DNA of 49,631 nt from Neosynechococcus sphagnicola sy1. Lineage in GTDB: Bacteria > Cyanobacteriota > Cyanobacteriia > Neosynechococcales > Neosynechococcaceae. The stretch spans positions 76,481 through 126,111 of the forward strand of contig NZ_JJML01000009.1 of assembly GCF_000775285.1 (NCBI RefSeq), given 5' to 3'. Shown here one piece after another: positions 1-9,451 of this stretch; positions within the stretch are counted from its first letter, which is position 1; every line of letters begins with the position of its first letter. A program made the position numbers and the translations under genes. The notes under the pieces are model-generated. The model did no database searches. It was not told where the DNA came from and saw only the letters and a list, made by a program, of their open reading frames with translations.

Positions 1-898
1 ACTTGGGCATCAGCTCCCCGAGGGGAGTCCGCAACAGCTTACCAAACCGCCGCAATATACCAGGGGATTGGGTCAGTTGTTGTAGCGCCTGCAGCACCTC
101 CGTAGCGGTCTGATAGCGCTCTTGAAAGTGATAGCGCACCATCTTGCTGAGAAGGGTCGTTAGGGCATCACTGGCGATCGCCTGTTTTTGCCAGTCAATT
201 TCACCCTGACCATCTTGCCGGAACTGAGTTGGGTTCAGACCTGTCAGAGCTTGAACGCCGATCATGCCGAGGGCATAAATATCACTGTTGGGGCGGGGGC
301 GTCCTTGGGATTGTTCAGCAGGCATATAGCCCGGAGTGCCGATCGCGATCGTACCCACCGTTGGCTGGCCGATGACGTGTCCCTGGGCATCTACTGACAC
401 CCGCACTTGTTTCACAGCGCCAAAATCAATTAAGACCAAGCGACCATCTAACTGTCGCCGAATCAGGTTATCAGGCTTAATATCCCGATGAATGACTCCC
501 TGCTGATGGACAAATTCCAGAATTTCTAAAACTTCTTGCAACAGATGTACAACCGGAGCCTCTGCCCAGCAGTGGCCCGCTGGCAGTTCTGCCCGCAGCA
601 GCCGACCTTCAATAAATTCCTGGACAAGGTAGAACTCCTGCTCCTCCTCAAAATAGGCCAGGAGTCGGGGAATCTGATCGTGACTACCCAACTTTTCCAG
701 GGTTGCAGCTTCTTTCTTGAACAGACTGCGGGCGATCGGTAAAAAGTCGGGTTCGTGAATGGCGGGTTTCAGGTGTTTGACCACACACTTGGGGGTGTCG
801 GGTCGATGGGTATCTTCCGCCAGGTAGGTCTGGCCGAAACTGCCCGCACCCAAAACGCGCAGAACCCGGTAGCGGCCGCCGAGTAATTGGCCTAACAT
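1..898 (-). CDS. Serine/threonine protein kinase, C-terminus beyond window
   Basis: Open reading frame on the minus strand that begins with ATG at 898 and is still open at base 1, so only about 298 N-terminal residues are visible. It is a Hanks-type kinase: glycine-rich loop GAGSFGQTY near residues 18-25, candidate ATP lysine K41 in CVVKHLKP, catalytic loop HRDIKPDN (137-144), DFG (158-160) and the cyanobacterial-style PAEQ in place of APE (193-196). All catalytic residues are present, so it should be active. Cyanobacterial kinases of this type often carry repeats or a membrane segment after the kinase domain; that part is not visible. Its substrate cannot be inferred. It is transcribed away from the yqeK-rsfS genes, so the 250 bases between them hold two divergent starts. 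Confidence 0.93.
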   Translation of the reverse strand, partial: MLGQLLGGRYRVLRVLGAGSFGQTYLAEDTHRPDTPKCVVKHLKPAIHEPDFLPIARSLFKKEAATLEKLGSHDQIPRLLAYFEEEQEFYLVQEFIEGRLLRAELPAGHCWAEAPVVHLLQEVLEILEFVHQQGVIHRDIKPDNLIRRQLDGRLVLIDFGAVKQVRVSVDAQGHVIGQPTVGTIAIGTPGYMPAEQSQGRPRPNSDIYALGMIGVQALTGLNPTQFRQDGQGEIDWQKQAIASDALTTLLSKMVRYHFQERYQTATEVLQALQQLTQSPGILRRFGKLLRTPLGELMPK

Positions 899-1225
899 GA
901 TCGCACTCCCCTGATTGCTGCATGATCAAACATGAAGGTCGCGAGATTCTCCAGTATGCCTTGGGATGGGTGAGGGCTGCTGCCACCCCCTGAATTATCC
1001 TCATCCCAGAGGCATCTGCCATGAACCGGGTGGGCGATTTTCTCACTGACCCAGCAGATTTGCCCCCAACTCACCCAATGTAAAATTGAGCTAAGATGGG
1101 AGGCGATCGCCCTCAACCTGCCGCTGTCAACTGTTCTGGCTCCCTGCCCCTATGTCTAAGTCCCTGACCCCACCCCCTGTCACGCGGCCTCTCCCCCCAT
1201 CTGGGATGCGTCGTTTCGGCAAGGA

Positions 1226-1819
1226 GTGCTGGACTGGCTGGCCGCTAATGTCCCTGCGTCCCGACTCAATCATATTCTGCGTGTGGAAGCGATGGCGGTG
1301 GAACTGGCAGTCCAGCACGGGTTAAATGTAGATCAAGCAGCCCAATCAGGACTGATGCACGACTTGGCAAAATACTTTAAACCAGAGCGGCTCTTAAAAA
1401 TGGCTCGCTCAGCTGACATAGAATTAGACCCGATCCTGGTAGATAACCCGCATTTGCTCCATGCTGACATCAGCGCCATTGTGGCCCAAAACGAGTTTGG
1501 GGTGGTTGATGAGGCCGTTTTACAGGCCATTCGCCACCATACCCTGGGGCAACCCGAGATGCCACCGCTCAGTTGTGTGGTCTATCTCGCCGATAGTCTA
1601 GAACCAGGGCGGGGGGATAACCCTGCGTTGCAGTCGTTACGTCAGATCAGTCGAGAGAATCTTTATCAGGGGGTCTGGTTAACGGCAGAAGCATCCATGG
1701 AACTCCTCTTTGGCAGGCGCTGCTTGATTCATCCTCGGACCATTGCCACCCGTAACTGGGCAATGCAGGTGACTGGCAAAACTCCGACTGTTGCAGTCAA
1801 AGCAGAAAACCAGCGATGA
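1226..1819 (+). CDS. yqeK: HD-domain hydrolase, YqeK-type (Ap4A hydrolase family)
   Basis: HD-superfamily phosphohydrolase of the YqeK family, which in other bacteria hydrolyses diadenosine tetraphosphate symmetrically. The metal-binding HD pair is in LMHDLAKYF (H45-D46), an upstream histidine is in NHILRVE, and more His/Asp residues sit in LLHAD, IRHHTLG and YLADSLEP. GTG at 1226 is the only start in this frame, and its AAGGAG overlaps it, so it is not a convincing start. An upstream ATG at 1152 lies in another frame; one extra base in the C-run at 1193-1198 would join the two and give a natural N-terminus (WDASFRQGVLDWLAANVP). The stop overlaps the rsfS start by 4 bases (ATGA), so the two are translationally coupled; this pairing is common in bacteria. 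Confidence 0.88.
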   Translation: MLDWLAANVPASRLNHILRVEAMAVELAVQHGLNVDQAAQSGLMHDLAKYFKPERLLKMARSADIELDPILVDNPHLLHADISAIVAQNEFGVVDEAVLQAIRHHTLGQPEMPPLSCVVYLADSLEPGRGDNPALQSLRQISRENLYQGVWLTAEASMELLFGRRCLIHPRTIATRNWAMQVTGKTPTVAVKAENQR

Positions 1820-2241
1820 TAGAGGATCTAAGTGCCGCAATTCGCCCTAATTTGGTGAGTATTTCGAATCCAGTCCGCAGTGATGACAGCCAAGGCTTGG
1901 CAGTGGCGATCGCCCAAGCGGCGGACGATCGTAAGGGCGGCAACATTCTAATCTTGCAGGTTATCGGCATTAGTTATCTAGCAGATTACTTTGTCCTGGT
2001 GACTGGATTTTCTCGGGCGCAGGTGCGGGCAATTGCCGCCGCCATCCAAGACAGGGCGCAGCAACAATGGCAGCGTTCCCCTCGGCGAACGGAAGGGCAG
2101 GCCGATGGCACCTGGATTCTCCAAGACTATGGAGATGTAATTGTCCATATCTTTCTGCCGCAGCAACGAGAATTTTATAATCTGGAAGCCTTTTGGGGAC
2201 ATGCAGAGCGAATTCCGTTTGCACCCACCCCTGGGAGCTAA
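1816..2241 (+). CDS. rsfS: Ribosome silencing factor RsfS (Iojap/YbeB family)
   Basis: 141-residue protein of the RsfS/YbeB/Iojap family, which binds ribosomal protein uL14 and blocks joining of the 30S and 50S subunits when nutrients are short. The family core is clear: the ISYLADYFVLVTG strand-helix, the WILQDYGDVIVHIF segment and the final REFYNLEAFWGHAERI. The N-terminal 30 residues are an extension typical of cyanobacterial members. The ATG overlaps the yqeK stop. The downstream CGLD27 gene starts 5 bases after this stop, so the three form one likely transcription unit. Confidence 0.95.
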   Translation: MIEDLSAAIRPNLVSISNPVRSDDSQGLAVAIAQAADDRKGGNILILQVIGISYLADYFVLVTGFSRAQVRAIAAAIQDRAQQQWQRSPRRTEGQADGTWILQDYGDVIVHIFLPQQREFYNLEAFWGHAERIPFAPTPGS

Positions 2242-2246
2242 CAGCC

Positions 2247-2746
2247 ATGGAATCACCAGTTGCCGTCTGTCCGGTGCCTCTGGAGCAACAACCGATCCAG
2301 GAGTACCAATGCCTGCGAGACTCTTGTTTTTTTCGCTGGGCGACCCTAGAGCTAACACCCTACTCCACCCGCATCCTGTGCCTCTGGAGCTGGAGCTGGT
2401 TGCTGACTGGACCCATCTCGGCAGGGAGTTTCTCCCCCAGGAAGCATTTGGCGCAATTTCTCCTCCTTGGGGCAGCGGGTTCCACCCTGTTGCTGATATT
2501 GGTGCTCCTGCGGTTATACCTAGGATGGCTTTATATCCGCAGTCGCCTGCTGAATCCCCTGGTCTTTTATGAAGAGTCCGGCTGGTACGATGGACAGCTC
2601 TGGTCTAAGCCCGCTGATGTGCTGGTGCGCGATCGCCTGATTGTCAGCTATGAGGTTCAGCCGAGTTTTACAGCGGCTCCATCGCACGTTTTATGACCTT
2701 AGCAGGGGCAGTCCTGGGTGGGCTGGGACTTTGGTACGGGCTGTAG
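2247..2746 (+). CDS. CGLD27-like protein (DUF1230), frameshifted near the C-terminus
   Basis: Cyanobacterial and chloroplast CGLD27/DUF1230 family, a membrane protein conserved in the green lineage with no settled biochemical role. The N-terminus is typical (MESPVAVCPVPLEQQPIQEYQ then FFRWATL), followed by two hydrophobic segments and the conserved LVFYEESGWYDGQLWSKP block. As written the frame stops at 2696 after an atypical tail. Removing one G near 2664 and one T in the TTTT at 2687-2690 gives QPILQRLHRTF followed by a hydrophobic LAGAVLGGLGLWYGL ending at 2746, which fits the family. I infer two small sequence errors. It follows rsfS with 5 bases between, so it is probably co-transcribed. 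Bases 2747-2942 hold no gene. Confidence 0.8.
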
Positions 2747-2942
2747 CAGCCGCTGGAACCACCAGCATGATGGGGACAGCACTTGCCTTCACCACTTCAG
2801 GAGCAAGATAGAATAAATTCATCAAAAATCATCACAACCCTTAACAAGGGATGTGGGTAGATTGGGTTAACCGACAGAGCGACAACCGTTGTAAGCTCAT
2901 TGGATGCTGAATTGATTGGATGGTGAGACGCCAGGAGTACGC

Positions 2943-5015
2943 ATGGGTAAGGTGGTTGGCATTGACCTGGGGACGACCAACTCAGTTATTGCCGTCCTGG
3001 AGGGCGGAAAGCCAGTTGTCATTGCAAACTCAGAAGGGATGCGGACAACTCCCTCTGTCGTTGGCTTTAGTAAGGAGGAGGAGCGGTTGGTGGGGCAAAT
3101 GGCCCGTCGGCAGGCTGTTCTGAATCCTCAAAATACTTTTTATGGTGTTAAGCGCTTTATTGGCCGTAGCTACGCCGAACTCTCACCGGACTCGAAACGG
3201 GTTGCCTATTCGGTGCGTCGCAATGAGGCAGGGAATGTCAAAGTCAAGTGTCCCCGGCTGAATCAGGAGTTTGCCCCGGAAGAACTCTCGGCAATGGTGC
3301 TACGGAAATTGGCGGATGAAGCCAGCCGCTACCTGGGACAGCCTGTGACCGGAGCGGTGATTACGGTTCCGGCTTACTTCAACGACTCCCAGCGGCAGGC
3401 AACCCGGGATGCCGGACGAATTGCCGGACTGGAGGTGAAGCGGATTCTCAATGAGCCAACGGCGGCAGCCCTAGCCTATGGACTCGATCGCAAAGATAAT
3501 CAGACCATTCTGGTTTTTGACTTGGGCGGTGGCACCTTTGATGTCTCGATTTTAGAAGTTGGAGATGGGGTGTTTGAGGTCAAGGCCACCAGTGGCGATA
3601 CCCAGTTAGGGGGCAACGATTTTGACCAAAAGATTGTGGATTTTTTGGCGACGGCGTTTCTAGAAACCGAGGGGGTGGATCTGCGCCGCGATCGCCAGGC
3701 TTTGCAGCGACTGATGGAAGCGGCCGAAAAGGCCAAAATCGAACTCTCAGGGGTGACGGTCACTGACATTAATTTGCCGTTTATTACCGCCACCGAGGAT
3801 GGGCCTAAGCACCTGGAAACCCGGTTAACTCGCTCTCAATTTGAGGGCTTATGCAGTGATCTGATCAGTCGGCTGCGATCACCAGTCAAACGCGCCCTCT
3901 CCGATGCCAGTCTCAGTCCCAGTCAGATCGATGAAGTGGTCTTGGTGGGTGGCTCGACTCGCATTCCCATCGTGCAACAGCTGGTGCGGGGCTTGATTGA
4001 CAAAGAACCCAATCAGAACGTGAATCCCGATGAAGTCGTGGCCGTGGGAGCCGCTATCCAGGCGGGTATCTTGGCTGGAGAGGTCAAGGATGTGCTGCTC
4101 CTCGATGTCACCCCCCTGTCCTTGGGGCTGGAAACCATTGGTGGGGTCATGAAGAAGCTGATACCCCGCAACACCACCATCCCCGTTCGCCGCTCCGATA
4201 TCTTTTCCACAGCGGCAGATAATCAAACCCTAGTGGAAGTTCATGTTTTGCAGGGAGAACGGGAGATGGCGACGGATAATAAATCCCTGGGGCGGTTTAA
4301 GCTCACTGGGATTCCCCTCGCTCCCAGAGGTGTCCCCCAGGTTCAGGTTTCCTTTGACATTGATGCCAACGGCATCCTCCAAGTGACGGCTCTGGATCGC
4401 ACCACCGGTCGAGAACAGAGCCTCACCATTCAGGGTGCCTCAACCCTCGGGGAAGGAGAAGTGCGGCAGATGATCCAGAATGCCGAAAAATTTGCCGAGA
4501 TCGATCGACTGCAACGGGAGCGGATTGAGAAGCGCAACCGTGCCGATGCCCTGACCCATCAAGCGGAACGACAGTTGCGGGAAGCCACCCTGGATTTTGG
4601 TATGCAGTTTACCAGCAGCTATCGACGGCGGATTGAACCCCTGGTAGAGGATCTGCGGGATAGTATTACCCGGGATGATGATGCCGCTATGGATCGGGTA
4701 CAGTCCTATCTTCAGGATGCCCTTTATGACCTGAGTCGGGAAGTTTCGCTCCGCTACAGTGAAGAAGAGGAGGACGATGACCTGTTCGGTTCCATCCGCC
4801 GGACGTTTTCCGGTGAGAAGCGCCGCACCTCCGAGGAAAGCTTCCCCAGCTATTCTGGAGACAACAGTCGCCGCGATGCCCGGAGAGCAGTCCCTGACTA
4901 TCGCCCCAGCCCTAGTTCCAGTCTATCCCCGCGATCGCCTGGTTATGGTGTCAGTAAGAGTCGCCCCAGCAAACCGAAAGAAAGTTGGGATGAGGAGGAT
5001 GACGACTGGTTCTAG
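2943..5015 (+). CDS. dnaK: Hsp70 chaperone DnaK, DnaK1-like paralogue
   Basis: 690-residue Hsp70. The nucleotide-binding domain shows GIDLGTTNS (about residues 6-14), the phosphate motif [12 protein letters not shown] and the VGGSTRIP motif; the substrate domain starts after [11 protein letters not shown]. The C-terminal lid ends in a long charged, serine/proline-rich tail finishing in EEDDDWF instead of the short EEVD-like end of DnaK2. Length and tail match cyanobacterial DnaK1. I chose ATG 2943 because AGGAG lies 5 bases upstream and the Hsp70 N-terminus ([10 protein letters not shown]) begins exactly there; a TTG further up (2916) only adds nine odd residues. It is followed after 82 bases by a DnaJ gene, so it probably forms a chaperone/co-chaperone pair distinct from the grpE operon at 18-22 kb. 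Confidence 0.96.
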   Translation: MGKVVGIDLGTTNSVIAVLEGGKPVVIANSEGMRTTPSVVGFSKEEERLVGQMARRQAVLNPQNTFYGVKRFIGRSYAELSPDSKRVAYSVRRNEAGNVKVKCPRLNQEFAPEELSAMVLRKLADEASRYLGQPVTGAVITVPAYFNDSQRQATRDAGRIAGLEVKRILNEPTAAALAYGLDRKDNQTILVFDLGGGTFDVSILEVGDGVFEVKATSGDTQLGGNDFDQKIVDFLATAFLETEGVDLRRDRQALQRLMEAAEKAKIELSGVTVTDINLPFITATEDGPKHLETRLTRSQFEGLCSDLISRLRSPVKRALSDASLSPSQIDEVVLVGGSTRIPIVQQLVRGLIDKEPNQNVNPDEVVAVGAAIQAGILAGEVKDVLLLDVTPLSLGLETIGGVMKKLIPRNTTIPVRRSDIFSTAADNQTLVEVHVLQGEREMATDNKSLGRFKLTGIPLAPRGVPQVQVSFDIDANGILQVTALDRTTGREQSLTIQGASTLGEGEVRQMIQNAEKFAEIDRLQRERIEKRNRADALTHQAERQLREATLDFGMQFTSSYRRRIEPLVEDLRDSITRDDDAAMDRVQSYLQDALYDLSREVSLRYSEEEEDDDLFGSIRRTFSGEKRRTSEESFPSYSGDNSRRDARRAVPDYRPSPSSSLSPRSPGYGVSKSRPSKPKESWDEEDDDWF

Positions 5016-5097
5016 GGGTTCGGATCGGTCTCACCATCGGATGTTCCAGGTTTGGCCAACCCAGGGGAGTTGCCGTTTATTGATTTAATCTACTTAT

Positions 5098-6115
5098 ATG
5101 CAGGACTTTCGGAACTATTACGAGATTCTGGGAGTTTCCAGAGATGCCACCGTTGAGGAAATTAAAAAGGCTTATCGACGGCTGGCTCGCCAGTTTCATC
5201 CCGACTTGAACCCAGGGGATCAAACCGCTGAGGAAAAGTTTAAGACCGTCGGCGAAGCCTATGAAGTCCTTTCAGATTTGGGCAAACGGGCGCAGTACGA
5301 CCAATTCAGTCGTTATTGGAAACAGAAGGGGTTTCAAAGTGGCACGGCTCCTCGCAACGCCACTGCCTGGGGCGATGGTCAAGGACCACTCTCCGAGCAT
5401 CGCGGCAGTGAGCGGGTGAAGGCGGAAGAGGTTGATTTCAGCCAGTTTCCTGACTTTAATACCTTTGTCGATCAACTCCTGAATCGCCGGGAAGGCAGTA
5501 GCCCTACCCCCCCGTTCCACCGATCGGGACTCCTATCGCCCCGGTACCACCAAAACCGCCTATACCGTGGCCCGCCCCACCCGTCGGGATGCGGAAGCCC
5601 GTCTGTCCTTACCCCTAGAAAAAGCCTACCAGGGAGGTCGAGAGCGAATTCGCTTAGAGGATGGGCGATCGCTGGAGGTGAATATGCCCCCTGGCATGGT
5701 GTCTGGTCAACGGATTCGCCTCAAGGGACAGGGGGTGAATGGGGGGGATTTATACTTAAAAATTGATGTTGCCCCCCACTCATTTTTCAAACTAGAAACC
5801 TGGGATATTCAATGTCAACTCCCGATTACCCCCAGTGAAGCAGTGTTAGGAGCTCAAGTTGAGGTACCCACCTTGGACGGGCTCGTGAAAATGACCATTC
5901 CCCCTGGTATTCGCTCTGGGCAACGGCTACGGTTGGCAAATAAAGGCTATCCCAATGAGGGCGAGGGTCAGAGATCGCCCTCCGAGCATCGCGGCGATCA
6001 AATTGTGGAATTGCAAATTGTCACCCCCCGGGAATTAGATCCCCAAGAGCGAGAACTTTACGAAAAACTCCGTCGCCTGGAAACCTTTAACCCACGTCTG
6101 GGGCTGCTGGGATAG
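5098..6115 (+). CDS. DnaJ-type co-chaperone without zinc finger (CbpA-like), frameshifted
   Basis: J-domain protein partnered with the upstream dnaK. Residues 5-70 form a J domain with HPD at 34-36, then a linker, then the C-terminal substrate domains ([50 protein letters not shown]). There is no CxxCxGxG zinc finger, so it is a type II/CbpA-like protein of about 338 residues. The frame breaks at a run of seven C (5507-5513); with six C the first frame continues as [21 protein letters not shown] into the second, intact half. The break looks like a sequence error. Two 16-base identical stretches (5391-5406 and 5980-5995) encode an SEHRG peptide in both halves and look like small palindromic inserts. 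Confidence 0.9.
5391..5406. repeat. Small repeat copy 1 inside dnaJ
   Basis: Sixteen bases, CTCCGAGCATCGCGGC, are identical to 5980-5995 in the same gene. Both are in the reading frame of the corrected DnaJ and encode SEHRG. This copy lies in the linker after the J domain. Confidence 0.6.
5974..6000. repeat. Small palindromic repeat copy 2 inside dnaJ
   Basis: Second copy of the 16-base sequence, here flanked by a HIP1-like inverted repeat: GATCGCC at 5973-5979 and GGCGATC at 5993-5999. It forms an imperfect stem-loop inside the coding sequence, in a loop between C-terminal DnaJ strands (NEGEGQ ... DQIVELQIV). Confidence 0.55.
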
Positions 6116-6182
6116 GCATTACTGCTGGTTCAATGTCTGTCCAACGCTCCCATCGCTCCTTACCGCCCTATCCTGAATCACC

Positions 6183-6740
6183 ATGAAACGTTTGATGAAG
6201 TCCCTCTTCTCCGTCTTGGCACTCTCTGGTTGTCTGCTCACTGGATTTACGGTCGCCTCCTTAGCGGAGGGACTCCCCGGTGTCACCCTCTTCGGGAATG
6301 TCCAACCGGAAAACCAATTGCCCTTCCGCCTGGACTTTGGTGGCGTCCCCAGTGTTTGGGATCGCTATCGTCTACGCATCCCCTCCAAAAAGGTCAAGCT
6401 GGCGATCGCCCAGATTGCCATTTCCTATCCCGACTACTACCAGGGAGAATTTGATCCCAAGGCTGTGGCTGTCGCCTTGACCTCTAATAGCAGTTCCTTT
6501 GGAGGCCCCAAAATTCTTAAACGCTTGCCAATCCAAGAAGTCAATTGGGATAAGGAAAATCGCATGTTGCTGATCTATCTCAAAGAACCAATTCCAGCCA
6601 GTAGCAATGTTGAAATTATTCTTTCTAATGTCCTGAATCCTTCTCCAGGAGGCATCTTTAACTTCAATTGCCAGATCCAAACCCCCGGAGACCTGCCCCT
6701 GCTCCGTTACATTGGCACCTGGATTTTGAACATTGGTTAG
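6183..6740 (+). CDS. Exported DUF2808 protein
   Basis: 185-residue protein with an N-terminal signal peptide (basic MKRLMKS, hydrophobic LFSVLALSGCLLTGFTVASLAEG, likely cleavage after SLA) and a body matching the cyanobacterial DUF2808 family: the LPFRLDFGG, KVKLAIAQIAISYPDYYQGEFDP and IPASSNVEIILSNVLNP blocks. The function is not known; family members are periplasmic or outer-membrane-associated. The start is ATG at 6183, 67 bases after dnaJ. It lies just upstream of rpmH, but the 73-base gap probably contains the rpmH promoter. Confidence 0.85.
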   Translation: MKRLMKSLFSVLALSGCLLTGFTVASLAEGLPGVTLFGNVQPENQLPFRLDFGGVPSVWDRYRLRIPSKKVKLAIAQIAISYPDYYQGEFDPKAVAVALTSNSSSFGGPKILKRLPIQEVNWDKENRMLLIYLKEPIPASSNVEIILSNVLNPSPGGIFNFNCQIQTPGDLPLLRYIGTWILNIG

Positions 6741-6813
6741 GATCTCAGTGATAAGATAGACAATCGTGGCATTTTAAGCCAATTCCTACTGATTTGGATG
6801 AGACGTCCTCCCT

Positions 6814-6954
6814 ATGACCCAGCGCACTCTCGGCGGTACTAGCCGCAAACGTAAACGCACCTCTGGATTTCGTGCTCGGATGCGAACCAAGAATGGGCAG
6901 CGAGTTTTGAAAGCCCGTAGACGCAAAGGACGGCTGCGTCTAACAGTGGCTTAG
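6814..6954 (+). CDS. rpmH: 50S ribosomal protein L34
   Basis: 46-residue, very basic protein beginning [20 protein letters not shown] and ending GRLRLTVA; this is L34 (bL34) in full, with the typical cyanobacterial GGTSRK N-terminus. It is a core component of the large ribosomal subunit. It begins the conserved rpmH-rnpA-yidC gene run, with rnpA starting 11 bases downstream. Confidence 0.97.
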   Translation: MTQRTLGGTSRKRKRTSGFRARMRTKNGQRVLKARRRKGRLRLTVA

Positions 6955-6965
6955 CGTGGGACAAC

Positions 6966-7368
6966 ATGTCCCTGCCTCAAGCCCATCGACTGAGGCGGCG
7001 ACAGGACTTCAGCGCCGTCTACCAAAACGGTCAGCGGTGGTCAGCCTCCCATCTTACCCTGCGAGCCTTACGCCAGACCGATAGCCATGCTGCCTCCGCC
7101 ATTGGTGCTGCTAAGTTACCCACCCGGTTTGGCATCTCGGTCAGTCTCAAAGTCAGCAAGCTAGCCGTGGTCCGAAACCGGATTAAACGCTGGATTCGAG
7201 CTGTGCTTCGCCAGCTACTGCCAAAAACTCTCCCCCGGATGGCAACTGGTCATCGTGGTGCGACCCGAAGCAAAGGAGTGCGAATACCATGATTTTTTGC
7301 AAGAATTAGAGCAGTTATTGGTAACAGCTGAGGTGATCGATGGGCATTCGAGAAGATGTGTATTTTGA
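6966..7368 (+). CDS. rnpA: RNase P protein component, frameshifted near residue 80
   Basis: Protein subunit of RNase P, which trims the 5' end of tRNA precursors together with the catalytic RNA. N-terminal half MSLPQAHRLRRRQDFSAVYQNG, then the RNR-type signature KLAVVRNRIKRWIRAVLRQ. As written, the frame runs into a nonsense tail and stops at 7292. Removing one A from the five-A run at 7220-7224 gives LLPKLSPGWQLVIVVRPEAK, the normal RnpA end, and continues to a stop at 7366-7368. The corrected gene overlaps the start of the PH-domain gene (7340) by 29 bases. I infer a homopolymer error because the remainder is well conserved and the gene is essential. Confidence 0.93.
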
Positions 7369-7732
7369 AGGCGGCCCTCACATTGGTGATTTAATTCTCA
7401 ATGTACTGCTGGGATTTACCGTGATTTGTTTGCCATTAACGGTGGGAGCTGTTGTCCGTGCTCTGTGGTTGCGATATCGCATTACCAGCCGTCGCATCTC
7501 GGTGACCGGGGGGTGGATGGGTCGTGAGCGAACCGATATCATTTATTCAGAAATTAGCAAAATCGTCAAAGTACCGCGCGGTTTGGGTCTCTGGGGGGAC
7601 ATGGTGATCACCCTCAAGGATGGGAGTCGCTTAGAAATGAGAGCGGTTCCCAAGTTTCGAGATGTGTTTGAGTACATCAACACCAAATTGTCGCTCAAAG
7701 CTCAGAAAGCCAGTGGCTCTCTGGGATCCTAG
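7340..7732 (+). CDS. PH-domain (bPH2-type) membrane protein of the rnpA-yidC run
   Basis: 130-residue protein. A hydrophobic segment at about residues 17-42 (LILNVLLGFTVICLPLTVGAV) is followed by a bacterial pleckstrin-homology-like fold: YRITSRRISVTGGWMGRERTDIIYSEISKI and LWGDMVITLKDGSRLEMRAVPKF. It is a conserved cyanobacterial gene between rnpA and yidC. The context suggests a role with membrane-protein insertion, but none is demonstrated. It overlaps the corrected end of rnpA, so it is co-transcribed. Confidence 0.82.
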   Translation: MGIREDVYFEGGPHIGDLILNVLLGFTVICLPLTVGAVVRALWLRYRITSRRISVTGGWMGRERTDIIYSEISKIVKVPRGLGLWGDMVITLKDGSRLEMRAVPKFRDVFEYINTKLSLKAQKASGSLGS

Positions 7733-7799
7733 TGCTGCGGACAGCAGTGATTCGATTAAAGTAGATTCAGCAAACGGCGCATAGGTTGACTTAGGACGC

Positions 7800-8936
7800 A
7801 TGGACTTTGGTGTCGGTTTTCTCTCCAACAACGTAATGCTGCCAATCCTAGACTTTTTCTACGGGATTGTGCCCAGCTATGGTTTGGCAATTGTCGCGTT
7901 GACCCTGGTGATTCGGTTTGCCCTCTATCCTTTGAGTGCTGGTTCGATTCGCAGTATGCGGCGCATGAAAGTGGCTCAACCCGTGATGCAAAAGCGGGTG
8001 AAAGCCATTCAAGAACAGTACAAGAGTGATCCGGCAAGACAGCAAGAGGAAATGAGCAAGCTCTACAAAGAGTTTGGCAATCCCTTGGCAGGCTGTTTAC
8101 CGCTTTTAGTGCAGATGCCCGTGCTCTTTGCCCTGTTCGCAACCCTGCGGGGGTCACCCTTTTCGGATATCAACTACAGTGTGAATCTGCAAATCCTTCC
8201 CCAGGAGCAGATCACCCAAGTCCAACCGCAGGCATTTACGACCGCTCCGCAAAATATCTATCTCTCCGATGGTGTCCATGCACCGGTGGTGGCGCTGTTA
8301 CCGGGGGGCAATCGCCTCACAGTGGGGGAAACCACCAAGGTGGAATTTCAATCGGTGGAGGGTAAGTCCTTAAGTACCCTGCTGACGGAGTATCCAGAGA
8401 CCCAGTTGCACCCCCACTGGCAGGTGACCAAGGGTCAGGAACTGCTCCAGGTGAATGAAGATGGCAGTTTAAAAGCGCTCCAGCCTGGGGAGGTCACCCT
8501 CCAAGGCACGATTCCTGGTTTAGCAGCGGATAAGGGGTTCCTATTTATTGAAGCCCTGGGTCGGGTGGGTGCCTATGAACCAGACGGGACTATTCACTGG
8601 GATGTACTGGCCATGGTGTTATTCTTTGGGGTGAGCCTGTACGTCAACCAAATCCTGGCAGGTCAGGGGCCCAGTGGTAATCCCCAGCAAGACACCGTCA
8701 ATAAGATTACGCCGATTATTTTTTCGGGGATGTTTTTGTTTTTCCCCTTACCGGCTGGGGTGTTGATGTATATGGTGATCGCCAACATCTTCCAAACCCT
8801 TCAGACCTTCATTCTTTCCCGAGAGCCATTGCCCGAAAATCTACAAAAGATTGTGGATGAAGAAAGCCGCAAGCAAGAAAAAGCAGAGGCTGAACCTATA
8901 CCCTTTGAGCCCAAACGCGCTAAGAAAAAGGCCTAA
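7800..8936 (+). CDS. yidC: Membrane protein insertase YidC/Oxa1/Alb3
   Basis: 378-residue insertase that places proteins into the plasma and thylakoid membranes. The hallmarks are [30 protein letters not shown] (first insertase helix), the cytoplasmic coiled hairpin rich in K/R/Q ([22 protein letters not shown]), then [24 protein letters not shown], and the later helices [18 protein letters not shown] and [28 protein letters not shown]. About 120 residues between helices 2 and 3 form the lumenal insert typical of cyanobacterial members. A basic tail (KRAKKKA) may contact ribosomes. Jag follows after 9 bases. Confidence 0.96.
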   Translation: MDFGVGFLSNNVMLPILDFFYGIVPSYGLAIVALTLVIRFALYPLSAGSIRSMRRMKVAQPVMQKRVKAIQEQYKSDPARQQEEMSKLYKEFGNPLAGCLPLLVQMPVLFALFATLRGSPFSDINYSVNLQILPQEQITQVQPQAFTTAPQNIYLSDGVHAPVVALLPGGNRLTVGETTKVEFQSVEGKSLSTLLTEYPETQLHPHWQVTKGQELLQVNEDGSLKALQPGEVTLQGTIPGLAADKGFLFIEALGRVGAYEPDGTIHWDVLAMVLFFGVSLYVNQILAGQGPSGNPQQDTVNKITPIIFSGMFLFFPLPAGVLMYMVIANIFQTLQTFILSREPLPENLQKIVDEESRKQEKAEAEPIPFEPKRAKKKA

Positions 8937-8945
8937 GAACAACGG

Positions 8946-9446
8946 ATGGATGGAGAGTACGCCCAACGCGGTCAAAACTGGCTAGTGGAGTTACTGCGCC
9001 TCAGCGGTTTCTCCACCACCGTAGAGTCTGGAGAGTCAGTTACGTCTCTGGAAGCGGATAGTTGCTGGCTGACCATTGATCACAACCAACTCACTCCTGT
9101 CCAGATAGAGCGGTTGGTGGGGCCACAAGGGAGCACGATTGACGCGATCCAATATCTCGCCAATACGATTTTGAATTTGGGTAAACCGCCAACGGAGCAG
9201 CAGGCTTACACCATTGAGTTAGGAGGTTATCGCCTCCAGCGACACACGGAACTGCGCGCGATCGCAGAAACTGCTGCTGCCCAAGTGCGGGCCACGGGGG
9301 AAGACTTCGTCATTCCCTCCCTATCAGCGGCGGAACGTCGCTTGATCCACACTTACCTGAAGGACTTTGCAGACCTGCAAACCTACAGTCAGGGGCAGGA
9401 ACCCCAGCGCTACCTAACCGTCCGCCGCCCACTCCCGGAGGCCTAA
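8946..9446 (+). CDS. Jag/SpoIIIJ-associated RNA-binding protein (KH + R3H)
   Basis: 166-residue protein with a KH-like domain (VGPQGSTIDAIQYLANTIL, about residues 57-75) and a C-terminal R3H domain containing the RRLIHTYLKDF signature of the family. Jag proteins are RNA-binding and sit beside yidC in most bacteria. Here the start is 9 bases after yidC, preceded by no strong Shine-Dalgarno sequence, so coupled translation is likely. The role in cyanobacteria is not defined. Confidence 0.88.
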   Translation: MDGEYAQRGQNWLVELLRLSGFSTTVESGESVTSLEADSCWLTIDHNQLTPVQIERLVGPQGSTIDAIQYLANTILNLGKPPTEQQAYTIELGGYRLQRHTELRAIAETAAAQVRATGEDFVIPSLSAAERRLIHTYLKDFADLQTYSQGQEPQRYLTVRRPLPEA

Positions 9447-9451
9447 GCTCG

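Noticed and set aside
684-1116. Minus-strand frames upstream of and overlapping the kinase start
   Set aside because: They overlap the kinase in another frame and have no recognisable sequence; the kinase N-terminus is clear at 898.
3500-4226. Long minus-strand frames inside dnaK
   Set aside because: They are antisense to a strongly conserved Hsp70 and have no protein-like features; the same applies to the plus-strand frames inside dnaK2 (19413-20808).
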